Source: an uncultured Christensenellaceae bacterium (GTDB lineage Bacteria; Bacillota; Clostridia; Christensenellales; Borkfalkiaceae). From it: a DNA stretch of 64,000 bases. Below are positions 15,355-24,131 of this stretch, piece after piece. Under the pieces are notes generated by a model that did no database searches, had not been told where the DNA came from, and saw nothing but the letters and a program-made list of their open reading frames with translations. The position numbers were made by a program, and so were the translations under genes. The DNA lies in NCBI GenBank assembly GCA_910587825.1, contig CAJUNJ010000001.1, positions 181,175-245,174 of the forward strand, read 5' to 3'. Each line of letters begins with the position of its first letter. Positions within the stretch are counted from its first letter, which is position 1.

Positions 15355-18300
15355 ATGTCAAGAAATTACTCAAAGAAACGCAGATTAAAGTACGTTTTGT
15401 TTGCAGCCGCTTGCACGGCTTCTTTCGCATTCGGCGGATTTGCCGCAGCCTGCGATAAACCCGACGACTCGGACGACGACGAAGAACAGACCACTTCGAG
15501 AGAAGACAGCCAGCTTCTTAAAAACGGCGACTTCGAATATTTCGACGTTCCGGCAAAAAAGAAAGACCAACCCGCGCCGCAGTATCTGATTAACACACCC
15601 AAAAACTGGACGCACGGCGGAACCACTTCCTACACTATGTCGGGAATTATAGGCACGTCGGCAAAGGATTGGGCGGCGCTGACGAGAGAAGGACTTGAAG
15701 AAGATCTCGACGTCAATAACGCTTTGGATTCGTCTGCAAGCGATTATAAAGAAAAACACGTCGACTACAACGGAATGAAGTCGAGCGACCTCTTATACAA
15801 GGATACCTACGCCGCACTCAACGACAAAGACGAGGACGACGAAGAAGACGGGGACGCAACCGAAGAAAACCGCAAGGAGTTTATAAAAAACCCCGAAACC
15901 CATTATAACTTGCAGGAAAAGGACGGCAAGCTTGTTTACGTTATGGACGACGGAACGGAAAAACCCGTTTACGAAGACGACAAGGGCGACTACTACCTCG
16001 AATACGACCAAAGTACGGACAAGTACAGCCAGCCTATATCCCACGTTCTTATGTTGCACAATTATGCAACCGAACACAACGGCATTGCGCAGAACTACTC
16101 TTCCGTGGAAATTTCGCTGCCCGCGAATACCGCCGCAGAAATTTCGCTGTGGGTAAAGACTTCCGACCTGTTATATCATCAGGGTGAAAAAGTAAGCCAG
16201 GACAGAGGCGCGAACATCTACGTCACGCACACAGCGGGCTCTTCCACTTTAAGCGATTTTGCAATTACCGCGATAGACACCGAAAAACTTATCGCAGAGA
16301 AAAAGGTCAGCGAAGATTACGCCGAAAAATATAACGGCTGGGTTGAATACACCGTTTATATCAACTCGTGCGATTTTGCTTCGAGCAACGTCACGTTAAA
16401 ATTGGGCTTAGGTGAAACAGGCTACCCTGTCGAAGGTTATGCGTTCTTTGACGACGTATCCGTTAAGAGATTCGCAAACTTAAACGACGAAAACTGCACC
16501 TACTCCGAAAACAAAACCGAAATAGAAAAAACCTACACAACCGAAATTGCCGGCGTAACCCGCGACGCTTCCTGCACGCTTACCAGCGACGCAAGCGAAA
16601 AGATTTTCAAAGCGGGCAGTTATACCCGCAACGGCGGAACGGTAAACATCGACAGGTTTGCAAGCTGCTTCCACTACTTCATCGACCTTGCTTCCGAAGA
16701 GGGTTATAAAAATATTACGCTTACGGACAAGTCCTTAAAGACGGGACTTACCGTGGACGCGGACAATTACGTATCTTCCAAGAACACCGATATTAAGTAT
16801 ATAGGATTTAACGGCACGGAGCCTATCGGCAACGCAAAACTTCCGACGGACTTCACTTCGCTTGACACAAGTCGCGACCTGCTTGCGCTTGTAAAGGCGG
16901 ACCATGAGTTTACCGATGGCCAATCCGAATATTACGAAAGGCTTAACGCCGCACTTGGAAGCGCTAAAAATCTTAACAGCCGTACCGACGACAGTATGAT
17001 AGTTATGCTTTCCGCATTCGGCGCTTCCTATACTACTTCGATGCAATTCGAAATAGCTGGAAATGCAGACGGAAAATTCAACATTATTTCGTTCTGGGTA
17101 AAGACTTCGGATATGGGCGGAAGCACTGCCGCAACCGTTAAAATTTCCGAACAGGACAACAAGGACAACACGGCAAGCATAACGGTCGACTCTACCAACG
17201 TTACAACCGACATTGACGACGACCACAAAGATATTTATAACGGCTGGGTTCAGTGCTTCTTCTTCGTAAGGAACAATACCGAAGAAAATGTTAAATACAA
17301 TATCGATCTGTGCTTCGGCAACACCACAATAGGCGGAACCACCGCAAGTAAATACAAACCCGGCTGGATCGCGCTTGCGAATATGCAGGTTCTCGACGTA
17401 GACAAAGACGTATTCTCATACACGTCAAGCGGCACCTACTCCGCTTCGCTTACCTTTAACGAAGACGAAGAAGGCAAGAACAGCGTGTTCGACGAAGCTT
17501 ACGGAAGCCAGTCGCACGAAATACGCAACAACATCGTCAACCCTTCGACCTATACGGGTGTAAACGGCGCAAGTTCGTACATCGTCAACAACGGACACGT
17601 ATCCATTCCCTTCGACGATATAAACAGCAACCCCAACGCAGGTCTTATCAACAAAGAATATTTTAAAAACTATTACGGCAAAGATTGGCACACCACTCTT
17701 TTAAATAAATTCGGCGTAGCCAGCACGCTTGACGCGCTTACGGCCTGGAACGAAATATTCGGCAAAAATTCGGTTCAACCCCTTATCATTGTAAACAAGC
17801 TAAGAGACGATTACGTCCAGATTAAGGACGCAAACGAAACCAACTACACAGATTACCTTATAAGGAACTCCCAGGGCGAATACGTCACTGCGGCAGGCAC
17901 CGAATACGACGAAAAGGAAACCTATTACGCCCGTAAACAGGTTATGAACTACGGCTTTATCGGTTCCGATAAGACGGTATCCGCAGACGGCTTCTCGATT
18001 GCCAGCGTAAGAGTTAAAGTAAGCGAAGGCGCGGTTGCATATATCTATCTTGCCGACACGGCAAACGATAAAGACGTGCTCGGATTTACTGCTCCCGATT
18101 ACTCCTTCTATTACGACGAGGACGGCAACGTACTGAAAGCAAAACCCGACCCCGACGCAACGCTTGCAGAAAAGCGCGAAAACGTGCTTTATACCCTGCG
18201 CAACGACGGTCTGTATGAAGACGCACAGCACAATCTGTTCGCCAACACATACAATTACAAGAAGCTGTATCAGGACGAAGACGCTTCCTACTACGATAAG

Positions 18301-19554
18301 GACGGAAAGCCCGTAAGCTTTGAAGACCTTATCGAGGGCGAAATTTATTATGCCGACGCGGCTAAGTCAAAGGAAGCAAACCACTTCCTTGTGACGACTG
18401 ACGGCATTAAAGTTTACGAATACTTCGACGGCAGTTATTATTATATTGTAAAGGGCGAAAGAAATGCCGACCTTAAAGTTACGCCTTTCGAACTTGACAA
18501 ATTAGAGACCAAGTACGATTACAGCAACATCAACGAAGATTACGTAAAAGTAATTGACGGCAACAAGGACGAGTTCAAAAACAAGTGGGTTACCGTAAAC
18601 TTCGTAATTCACGCCGGCAGCGCAAGCAAGACCTACCGCCTTGAACTTTGGAGCGGCGCACGCAACGAATTGCAGACTGCGGGCAACCTCGATAACGGAA
18701 CCGTACTCTTCGATTACAGCTACACGACTATTTCCAACAACGACGTAAAAGATTATTACGAAAACGAAATAATCAAGGCTTATCAGAGATTGCTTGCTTC
18801 TAAAAATCTGCTTAAAGACATAGCAACCTCCGAAGAAAACATAAGCTACTACGAAGAACTTGTAGAAAGTTATAAGGGCAACCAGATTTCGCAAGAAGAA
18901 ATAGATGCCATTAAGAACAACTACACCGCCCACTACTATACGTTCAGCCTTTACGATTCGGAAAACTATCAGCCTTTCAACAGGGACGTAAACACCGAAT
19001 CCACGGGTTACGATTATAACCACGGCGGTTACGAAGAGACGATTGCTTACCTTTCGGTAAAGGACGGCGACACCTACAACGTATTTGCAGACTACTCTCC
19101 CGTCAACCAGAACGTTACGCTTGACACGGACGATACGGACGACGGTGACGACGATGAGGACAAAGACAAAGAAGATAACACTTCTGTATGGCTGTTGATT
19201 TCATCTATAATACTTGTAGTAGCACTGCTGTTCGCTATGATTTCGCTTCTCCTGCGCGACACAATAAGAAAGATGCGTCATAAGAAGGCAATGAGCGCGA
19301 ACAACTATAACAATAACTATAACAGAGCTAACCGTTATATCAAGAAGCTTGGAATCAAGAAGGAAGAAATCGAAGAAGTAGAAGTTAATGCGGAAGACGA
19401 AGTCACACCTGGCGAAGCAGCACCGCAAACCGAAGACGTACAAAACGATGAGGCTCTTCCCGAGGAAGAAAGCAATGCGGACGACACGGACAAAGTTGAT
19501 GAAAACACCATTGACGAAGTTACGGATAATCCCGAAGACGGCAAAGACGAATAA
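15355..19554 (+). CDS. Large surface protein: lipoprotein-like N-terminus, three beta modules, C-terminal membrane anchor
   Basis: The 1399-residue protein starts with a basic, hydrophobic signal ending FAAAC at Cys33. This resembles a lipobox, though Leu is missing at -3, and an Asp-rich linker follows. The ectodomain holds three related beta-rich modules. Each has an N-x-W-V motif (Trp329, Trp631, Trp1078), then a Leu/Gly strand (LKLGLGETG, IDLCFGNTT, LELWSGARN), then a closing strand (FFDDVSV in the first). The opening NGDFEYF resembles carbohydrate-binding CBM4/9-like or galactose-binding folds. A hydrophobic segment near residues 1278-1301 is followed by a basic, then a very acidic tail of about 100 residues. 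No catalytic motif is seen. It could bind polysaccharide at the cell surface. It stands alone between a promoter and a terminator. Confidence 0.7.
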   Translation: MSRNYSKKRRLKYVLFAAACTASFAFGGFAAACDKPDDSDDDEEQTTSREDSQLLKNGDFEYFDVPAKKKDQPAPQYLINTPKNWTHGGTTSYTMSGIIGTSAKDWAALTREGLEEDLDVNNALDSSASDYKEKHVDYNGMKSSDLLYKDTYAALNDKDEDDEEDGDATEENRKEFIKNPETHYNLQEKDGKLVYVMDDGTEKPVYEDDKGDYYLEYDQSTDKYSQPISHVLMLHNYATEHNGIAQNYSSVEISLPANTAAEISLWVKTSDLLYHQGEKVSQDRGANIYVTHTAGSSTLSDFAITAIDTEKLIAEKKVSEDYAEKYNGWVEYTVYINSCDFASSNVTLKLGLGETGYPVEGYAFFDDVSVKRFANLNDENCTYSENKTEIEKTYTTEIAGVTRDASCTLTSDASEKIFKAGSYTRNGGTVNIDRFASCFHYFIDLASEEGYKNITLTDKSLKTGLTVDADNYVSSKNTDIKYIGFNGTEPIGNAKLPTDFTSLDTSRDLLALVKADHEFTDGQSEYYERLNAALGSAKNLNSRTDDSMIVMLSAFGASYTTSMQFEIAGNADGKFNIISFWVKTSDMGGSTAATVKISEQDNKDNTASITVDSTNVTTDIDDDHKDIYNGWVQCFFFVRNNTEENVKYNIDLCFGNTTIGGTTASKYKPGWIALANMQVLDVDKDVFSYTSSGTYSASLTFNEDEEGKNSVFDEAYGSQSHEIRNNIVNPSTYTGVNGASSYIVNNGHVSIPFDDINSNPNAGLINKEYFKNYYGKDWHTTLLNKFGVASTLDALTAWNEIFGKNSVQPLIIVNKLRDDYVQIKDANETNYTDYLIRNSQGEYVTAAGTEYDEKETYYARKQVMNYGFIGSDKTVSADGFSIASVRVKVSEGAVAYIYLADTANDKDVLGFTAPDYSFYYDEDGNVLKAKPDPDATLAEKRENVLYTLRNDGLYEDAQHNLFANTYNYKKLYQDEDASYYDKDGKPVSFEDLIEGEIYYADAAKSKEANHFLVTTDGIKVYEYFDGSYYYIVKGERNADLKVTPFELDKLETKYDYSNINEDYVKVIDGNKDEFKNKWVTVNFVIHAGSASKTYRLELWSGARNELQTAGNLDNGTVLFDYSYTTISNNDVKDYYENEIIKAYQRLLASKNLLKDIATSEENISYYEELVESYKGNQISQEEIDAIKNNYTAHYYTFSLYDSENYQPFNRDVNTESTGYDYNHGGYEETIAYLSVKDGDTYNVFADYSPVNQNVTLDTDDTDDGDDDEDKDKEDNTSVWLLISSIILVVALLFAMISLLLRDTIRKMRHKKAMSANNYNNNYNRANRYIKKLGIKKEEIEEVEVNAEDEVTPGEAAPQTEDVQNDEALPEEESNADDTDKVDENTIDEVTDNPEDGKDE

Positions 19555-19566
19555 AGTCAAATGAAT

Positions 19567-19597
19567 ATCGGCGGTTCCGAAATTCGGAACCGCCGAT
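19567..19597 (+). terminator. Terminator after the large surface protein gene
   Basis: A perfect 15-pair inverted repeat (ATCGGCGGTTCCGAA and its complement) begins 12 bases after the stop codon. The T-rich tail is short. Confidence 0.75.
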
Positions 19598-19600
19598 AAT

Positions 19601-19630
19601 TTAACCCCGCCGATTTTACGGCGGGGTTAA
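19601..19630 (-). terminator. Terminator after the rRNA methyltransferase gene
   Basis: TTAACCCCGCCG and CGGCGGGGTTAA form a 12-pair hairpin just past the stop of the minus-strand gene. It stands back to back with the terminator of the convergent gene. Confidence 0.7.
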
Positions 19631-19632
19631 AT

Positions 19633-20901
19633 TTATATTCTGACTCCCTTTGGAAGTTTGTTCTTTGCCACGCCGTCCGACGCCTTGCACCAGCCGAGCG
19701 GATAATTTTTATAAGTTACCAATTTCCAACCCCGCACGCTTTCATCACAAGCGAAAGTGAGCCCGCGCAAATATTTCAATGCGGTTGCTTCGTCAACCTC
19801 CACCCTATCCGCCTGTTCCGCCGTAAGGCAAAGCGCAAGCGAATGGGACGGTTCGAACCTGTTGCCCGTGTATTCGCCGAGCCGCACCCCCGCACGCAAC
19901 GCCATAACGGAAATATCGGGCATTGCGTCGGGCAAAGAATACAAAGTCTGCCCGAAGACGTGAAGATTTTCAAATTTGATATTGAGATTATAACTTTCCC
20001 ACTGTCTGTAAACAGAAATAATTTTTTTGTCAGCAAAAGATTTTAAAAGCGGAAGATTGCTTCTCTCACCTTCAATCTTTTCCATAACTGCGAAAAAATG
20101 CCCCTCTCCATCTATTTCGTGCGGATAAAGTTTATCCGATTTAATGAGTATACAGGCGTGATTTTGCAAAAACGAGGCTATCTGCAATTCGTCCTCTTCG
20201 GGCGCAAAAGTACACGTTGAGTAGACTATTCTCCCGCCGACGGCAAGCATTTTGTACGCGCTGTCCAGAATGGCGGACTGTCTGCGGGCGCAGGATAATA
20301 CAGCCTGCACGCTCCATTCGGGAACAGCCGAACTTTCCTTTTTGAACATACCCTCGCCCGAACACGGCGCGTCGACAAGAATTTTATCGAAATAACTTTC
20401 AAAGCACGCAGCAAGTTTTTCGGGCGGGGCGCAGGTTACTACGGCGTTTTTAATACCCAGCCGTTCCACGTTGGAAGAAAGAATTTTTGCGCGGGAAAGA
20501 TTTATTTCGTTGAGAAAAAGCAGACCGTCCCCGTCCATATACTGCGCAAGCTGGGTGCCTTTTCCACCCGGGGCGGAACACAGGTCAAGCACTCTTTCCC
20601 CGCCGTGCACGTCAAGTTCGGGAGCCGCGCACATTGCAGACGGTTCCTGAACGTAATATAGTCCCGCGGCGTGAAGAATTGTCTTGCCCGGACTTTCGTC
20701 CGTAACATAAAAACCGCATTTCTCCCACGGCACAGGGCGAAGCGGAAAAGGAGAAATACGGTTAAATTCGTCTGCCGTTATTTTCAGTGTGTTGACGCGC
20801 AACCCCTTAAACACAGCCCTGCCGTAACTTTTGATAAAACTTTCAAAGTCATTGCCGAGCAAATCTTTCATACGGGATTTAAAATCAGCGGGAAGTTCCA
20901 A
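19633..20901 (-). CDS. NOL1/NOP2/Sun family 16S rRNA m5C methyltransferase (RsmF-like)
   Basis: The 422-residue enzyme adds methyl groups from S-adenosylmethionine to cytosine in rRNA. The N-terminal region is the NusB-independent Nop2-type substrate domain. DLCSAPGGKGTQLA (near 126-139) binds AdoMet. VDAPCSGEGMF and YSTCTF carry the two Cys used in the catalytic cycle. The C-terminal part (about 300-422, ending GWCKASDGVAKNKLPKG) matches the RsmF extension rather than RsmB. The exact target base is inferred from family only. It overlaps the exonuclease gene by 17 bases. Confidence 0.88.
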   Translation of the reverse strand: MELPADFKSRMKDLLGNDFESFIKSYGRAVFKGLRVNTLKITADEFNRISPFPLRPVPWEKCGFYVTDESPGKTILHAAGLYYVQEPSAMCAAPELDVHGGERVLDLCSAPGGKGTQLAQYMDGDGLLFLNEINLSRAKILSSNVERLGIKNAVVTCAPPEKLAACFESYFDKILVDAPCSGEGMFKKESSAVPEWSVQAVLSCARRQSAILDSAYKMLAVGGRIVYSTCTFAPEEDELQIASFLQNHACILIKSDKLYPHEIDGEGHFFAVMEKIEGERSNLPLLKSFADKKIISVYRQWESYNLNIKFENLHVFGQTLYSLPDAMPDISVMALRAGVRLGEYTGNRFEPSHSLALCLTAEQADRVEVDEATALKYLRGLTFACDESVRGWKLVTYKNYPLGWCKASDGVAKNKLPKGVRI

Positions 20902-21859
20902 TTAAAATTTCCTCCAACCCGGCAACATCCGTTATAGTTAAATTATCAAGATTGAGCGCCATTTTAGTACGCGGCGAATTGTCGTCGGGTTCGGCTATAT
21001 AATAGTCGCTCTGCGATACGTGCTGGGAATACTTTCCGCCGTTTTCGTAGATTGCGTCGACAAGATTTTTCGCAAGCTCTGTAGCGTCCTCTATATTGCG
21101 CGAAAAAGTAAACGTTTTGCCGTAAAACCTTCCGCTGCGTTTAATTTTTTTACGGGATACGAAATTGAAAAATTCAATGCGCTTCTGTGTGCGTTGCTGT
21201 TTGATTTCGGTAATTTTACGCTTATACTCGCTTTCCCCGCACGACGACGGCGGAATTACGTTGTAACCGCTAATTCTTCCGTCCTTCAACTGCAACGTAT
21301 GTTTAAGCTGAACGTAACCGCAGTTTTTCGCCTTACAGATAGCTTCAACCACGCGCATAGTCGCATAAGCGTCGTCAACGGCGCGGTGTGGCGTAAATTT
21401 TACGCCGAGGTCGACGGCGATGTGTTCAAGACCGAACTGCCTTGTGAAATCGTTTACGTAAGTCATATAAATAAGCTGGCTGTCCGAAAACGAAAATTTA
21501 AAAGACGGCAGTTTAAACCGCCTCGTTTCGAGATTAAGATACTTTATATCGTTCATTATGGAATGTCCCAAAACGATATTGTTTTTATCTTCAAGCAGTT
21601 CCTTTATAAAATCATAAACCTTGGTGAATGGCGGATATTTTTTAAAATCTTCATAGGAATATGGCAAAACAAGCCCTTTGTCACCACTTCTGTCCGTAAG
21701 GTGAAATCTGCCCTTGGGATTAATAAGCACGTCTTCCTTTTTTATTATATTGAATTGTTCGTCGCACACAACGTAACCGAACGCACATATTTTAGCCGTG
21801 GTCTTATTTACGCTGGCACATTCTATATCAAAAAACACAAGGTTCATACTATTCCGCAT
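20885..21859 (-). CDS. DEDD-type 3'-5' exonuclease with C-terminal BRCT-like domain
   Basis: The 324-residue protein begins with an RNase T/DnaQ fold. FFDIEC provides the first Asp-Glu pair, GHSIMNDIKYL the second Asp, and HRAVDDAYAT the DEDDh His-Asp. A helical linker rich in Lys/Arg follows (about 190-240). Residues about 240-322 look like a BRCT module (GKTFTFS, then LVDAIYENGGKYS, then SDYYIAE and LEEIL). This layout suggests a repair or proofreading nuclease that recognises DNA ends, not a polymerase subunit. The ATG at 21847 (MNLVFFDIE) is an alternative start that better matches the family. Confidence 0.8.
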   Translation of the reverse strand: MRNSMNLVFFDIECASVNKTTAKICAFGYVVCDEQFNIIKKEDVLINPKGRFHLTDRSGDKGLVLPYSYEDFKKYPPFTKVYDFIKELLEDKNNIVLGHSIMNDIKYLNLETRRFKLPSFKFSFSDSQLIYMTYVNDFTRQFGLEHIAVDLGVKFTPHRAVDDAYATMRVVEAICKAKNCGYVQLKHTLQLKDGRISGYNVIPPSSCGESEYKRKITEIKQQRTQKRIEFFNFVSRKKIKRSGRFYGKTFTFSRNIEDATELAKNLVDAIYENGGKYSQHVSQSDYYIAEPDDNSPRTKMALNLDNLTITDVAGLEEILIGTSR

Positions 21860-21893
21860 TATAACATAATTTTAACAAAATATCAACCGACTC

Positions 21894-21922
21894 TTGACAA
21901 ATATGTAAATATATAATATAAT
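21894..21922 (+). promoter_or_regulatory. Perfect consensus promoter
   Basis: TTGACA (21894-21899) and TATAAT (21917-21922) are separated by exactly 17 bases. The next ATG is nine bases after the -10, so the predicted mRNA has a leader of only about three bases and no ribosome site. Confidence 0.85.
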
Positions 21923-21931
21923 TTTTCTGAT

Positions 21932-22657
21932 ATGAAAATTTTGTTGACAGTTGTCGTAAGCGCCGACGTTGCCAGATCAAATTCCGACACGCTTTACGAA
22001 GGAATTGAACTTATATATCCCGAAGAAGGAGAAAGCGGAAAGGAATATCTTTCAAGGGCTGTCAAAGCCGCAAAGGGTAAATTTACGGTTATTGCCGACA
22101 GAAAGTTTTTGTTTGCCGACGTACAGTCGCTTTTGAATATAATAGATAAAAACACAGCCGACGTAGTGTCGTTTTTAGGAAATATCGCCGTAAGAACTGC
22201 CGTATTGAAAGGCATTAAAGAATTTACAGACGATTTTTCACTTACTCTTTTGGGGATACTCGGCAGTAAAACCGTGCTTAAAACAGTTTACAATCCCTTT
22301 AATTTCGAGCATAAAGCACACGCTTTCACGGAAGAAAACACAACGGCTCTTCTTATATGTGCGGAAGCGTTCGGCAAAGTAAAGGCAAAGCTTGCAAAAG
22401 AAATTTACTCGCTTGCGTTCGGAATGCTTTGCGACAGGCTGGTCATATATTATTTATATGCTTTGCTTTCGATAAAGGACGGTAACCTTGACAGCGGAAA
22501 GCTTATTGCGTTTGACGGGAAACTTAAAGCCGAAATCGTGCTATACCTTGCGCTGGAAAAACGGTTTACATACGCAAAATTGCAAAAACTGAGAGAAAAG
22601 AATTTCAAAATTTCGGGCTGGACGGCAAGAAAATTCAGAAAAATACTTGCAAAATAA
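21932..22657 (+). CDS. Uncharacterised protein, possibly glycosyltransferase-related
   Basis: The 241-residue protein is cytoplasmic, with no signal peptide or clear membrane segment. The N-terminal half (strand ILLTVVVSA, then AVKAAKGKFTVIADRKFLF, then DVVSFLGNI) recalls the start of a GT-A fold, in which a KGKY/F stretch precedes a metal-binding Asp pair. Here the pair is not a clean DxD, so it may be degenerate. The C-terminal half is helical and Lys-rich. A perfect consensus promoter abuts the ATG, implying strong, possibly leaderless expression. No in-frame ATG occurs for over 100 codons downstream, which supports the start. Function is unknown. Confidence 0.6.
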   Translation: MKILLTVVVSADVARSNSDTLYEGIELIYPEEGESGKEYLSRAVKAAKGKFTVIADRKFLFADVQSLLNIIDKNTADVVSFLGNIAVRTAVLKGIKEFTDDFSLTLLGILGSKTVLKTVYNPFNFEHKAHAFTEENTTALLICAEAFGKVKAKLAKEIYSLAFGMLCDRLVIYYLYALLSIKDGNLDSGKLIAFDGKLKAEIVLYLALEKRFTYAKLQKLREKNFKISGWTARKFRKILAK

Positions 22658-22662
22658 ATTTT

Positions 22663-22697
22663 ACGGGCGGAAGCATTCAGCTTCCGCCCGTCTTTTT
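22663..22697. terminator. Shared bidirectional terminator
   Basis: ACGGGCGGAAG and CTTCCGCCCGT form an 11-pair hairpin followed by CTTTTT on the plus strand and preceded by A-rich sequence. It lies between convergent genes, five bases past the plus-strand stop and just past the serS stop. Confidence 0.8.
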
Positions 22698-23991
22698 ATT
22701 TCTTTAAAGGAAGAATTTTATCTTTACCGCCCATATACTTTCTTAAAACTTCCGGTATATAGACGCTTCCATCCGCCTGCAAATGGTTTTCAAGGAAAGC
22801 GATAAGCATTCTCGGGGGTGCGGCAACGGTGTTGTTTAACGTATGCGCATACTCGTTTTTGCCCGTCTTGGAATTTTTATATCTTATTCCCAACCGCCTT
22901 GCCTGAGCGTCGGTGAGGTTGGAACAGCTTCCCACTTCAAAATATTTCTTCTGGCGGGGACTCCACGCTTCTATATCGCAACTCTTGTATTTGAGGTCTG
23001 CAAGGTCGCCCGAACAGCAGATAAGCTGTCTTACCGGAATTTCCATAGATGTAAACAGTTCGACGGTGTAGTTCCACATTTTTTCATACCATTCGTCGCT
23101 GTCTTCGGGCTTACATACAACAATCATCTCCTGCTTTTCAAATTGGTGTATGCGGTAGATACCTCTCTCTTCTATGCCGTGCGCACCCTTTTCCTTCCTG
23201 AAACAGGGCGAATACGAGGTCAGCGTCTGAGGAAGCGAACTTTCTGCAAGCGTAGCACCCATAAATCTGCCTATCATTGAATGTTCGGAAGTGCCGATAA
23301 GGTAAAGGTTTTCGCCTTCAATCTTGTACATCATACCTTCCATTTCTTCAAAACTCATAACGCCGGACACCACTTCGCTTCTTATCATATAAGGCGGTAT
23401 GCAATAAGTGAAACCCTTGTCAATCATAAAGTCGCGCGCATAAGTAAGCACCGCGGAATGAAGACGAGCAACGTCGCCGAGAAGATAATAAAACCCGTTG
23501 CCGCTTGTACGGCGGGCGGAGTCAAGGTCTATCCCGCCTAAATTTTCGAGAATGTCGAGATGATACGGCACTTCGAAAGGCTTTTCCTTGGCTTCGAGAA
23601 AGACTTTGCCCTGTACGTTTTGGCTGTCGTCTTTGCCGACGGGAACGTCGGGAGCGATTATATTCGGTATAGCCATCATCGCCGTTTTAAGTCTATTTTC
23701 GGCTTCCGCGCTTTCGTTTTCAATTTCGGCAATGCGGTCGTTATTTTCTTTGGAAAGTCTTTTCGCCTCTTCCGCTTCTTCCTTTTTACCTTCGCGCATA
23801 AGCAAGCCTATGTTTTTTGCAAGCGAATTGCGCTGTGCGCGGCGGACGTCGCCTTCGGCTTGAAGTTCGCGCTTCTTCTTGTCAAGCGCGATTATTTCGT
23901 CGACAAGCGGAAGTTTTTTATCCTGAAATTTCTTTTTGATATTTTCTTTTACGGCTTCGGGGTTTTCTCTTATCAAATTAATGTCAATCAT
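22696..23991 (-). CDS. serS: Seryl-tRNA synthetase
   Basis: The 431-residue class II synthetase charges tRNA-Ser. The first roughly 110 residues are the long antiparallel coiled coil that grips the tRNA variable arm. The catalytic part shows motif 2 (FRKEKGAHGIEERGIYRIHQF) and motif 3 (NNTVAAPPRMLIAFLENH). A GGAGAT site precedes the ATG. There is no T-box leader, as the transcript leader is only about 25 bases. Confidence 0.97.
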   Translation of the reverse strand: MIDINLIRENPEAVKENIKKKFQDKKLPLVDEIIALDKKKRELQAEGDVRRAQRNSLAKNIGLLMREGKKEEAEEAKRLSKENNDRIAEIENESAEAENRLKTAMMAIPNIIAPDVPVGKDDSQNVQGKVFLEAKEKPFEVPYHLDILENLGGIDLDSARRTSGNGFYYLLGDVARLHSAVLTYARDFMIDKGFTYCIPPYMIRSEVVSGVMSFEEMEGMMYKIEGENLYLIGTSEHSMIGRFMGATLAESSLPQTLTSYSPCFRKEKGAHGIEERGIYRIHQFEKQEMIVVCKPEDSDEWYEKMWNYTVELFTSMEIPVRQLICCSGDLADLKYKSCDIEAWSPRQKKYFEVGSCSNLTDAQARRLGIRYKNSKTGKNEYAHTLNNTVAAPPRMLIAFLENHLQADGSVYIPEVLRKYMGGKDKILPLKK

Positions 23992-24018
23992 TTTAGTATC
24001 TCCGTTTTATACAAACAA

Positions 24019-24047
24019 ATTATACTGCAAATTTTTGGTAATTGCAA
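24019..24047 (-). promoter_or_regulatory. Promoter of serS
   Basis: A minus-strand TTGCAA (24042-24047) and TATAAT (24019-24024) are spaced by 17 bases. The predicted leader is about 20-25 bases. Confidence 0.75.
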
Positions 24048-24066
24048 TTAAATAGCCGTTAATATA

Positions 24067-24095
24067 TTGAAAAAATAGTTTTGATATGATATAAT
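24067..24095 (+). promoter_or_regulatory. Promoter of the P-type ATPase gene
   Basis: TTGAAA (24067-24072) and TATAAT (24090-24095) are spaced by 17 bases, divergent from the serS promoter. The leader to the ATG is A/T-only with no Shine-Dalgarno. A second TATAAT lies nine bases before the ATG. Confidence 0.7.
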
Positions 24096-24131
24096 AAATA
24101 AGTAAAAAATTATATATATAATTGGTAGAAT

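Noticed and set aside
21020..21916. 298-codon plus-strand frame opposite the exonuclease gene
   Set aside because: It would also overlap the perfect promoter at 21894-21922. The minus-strand protein has clear catalytic motifs.
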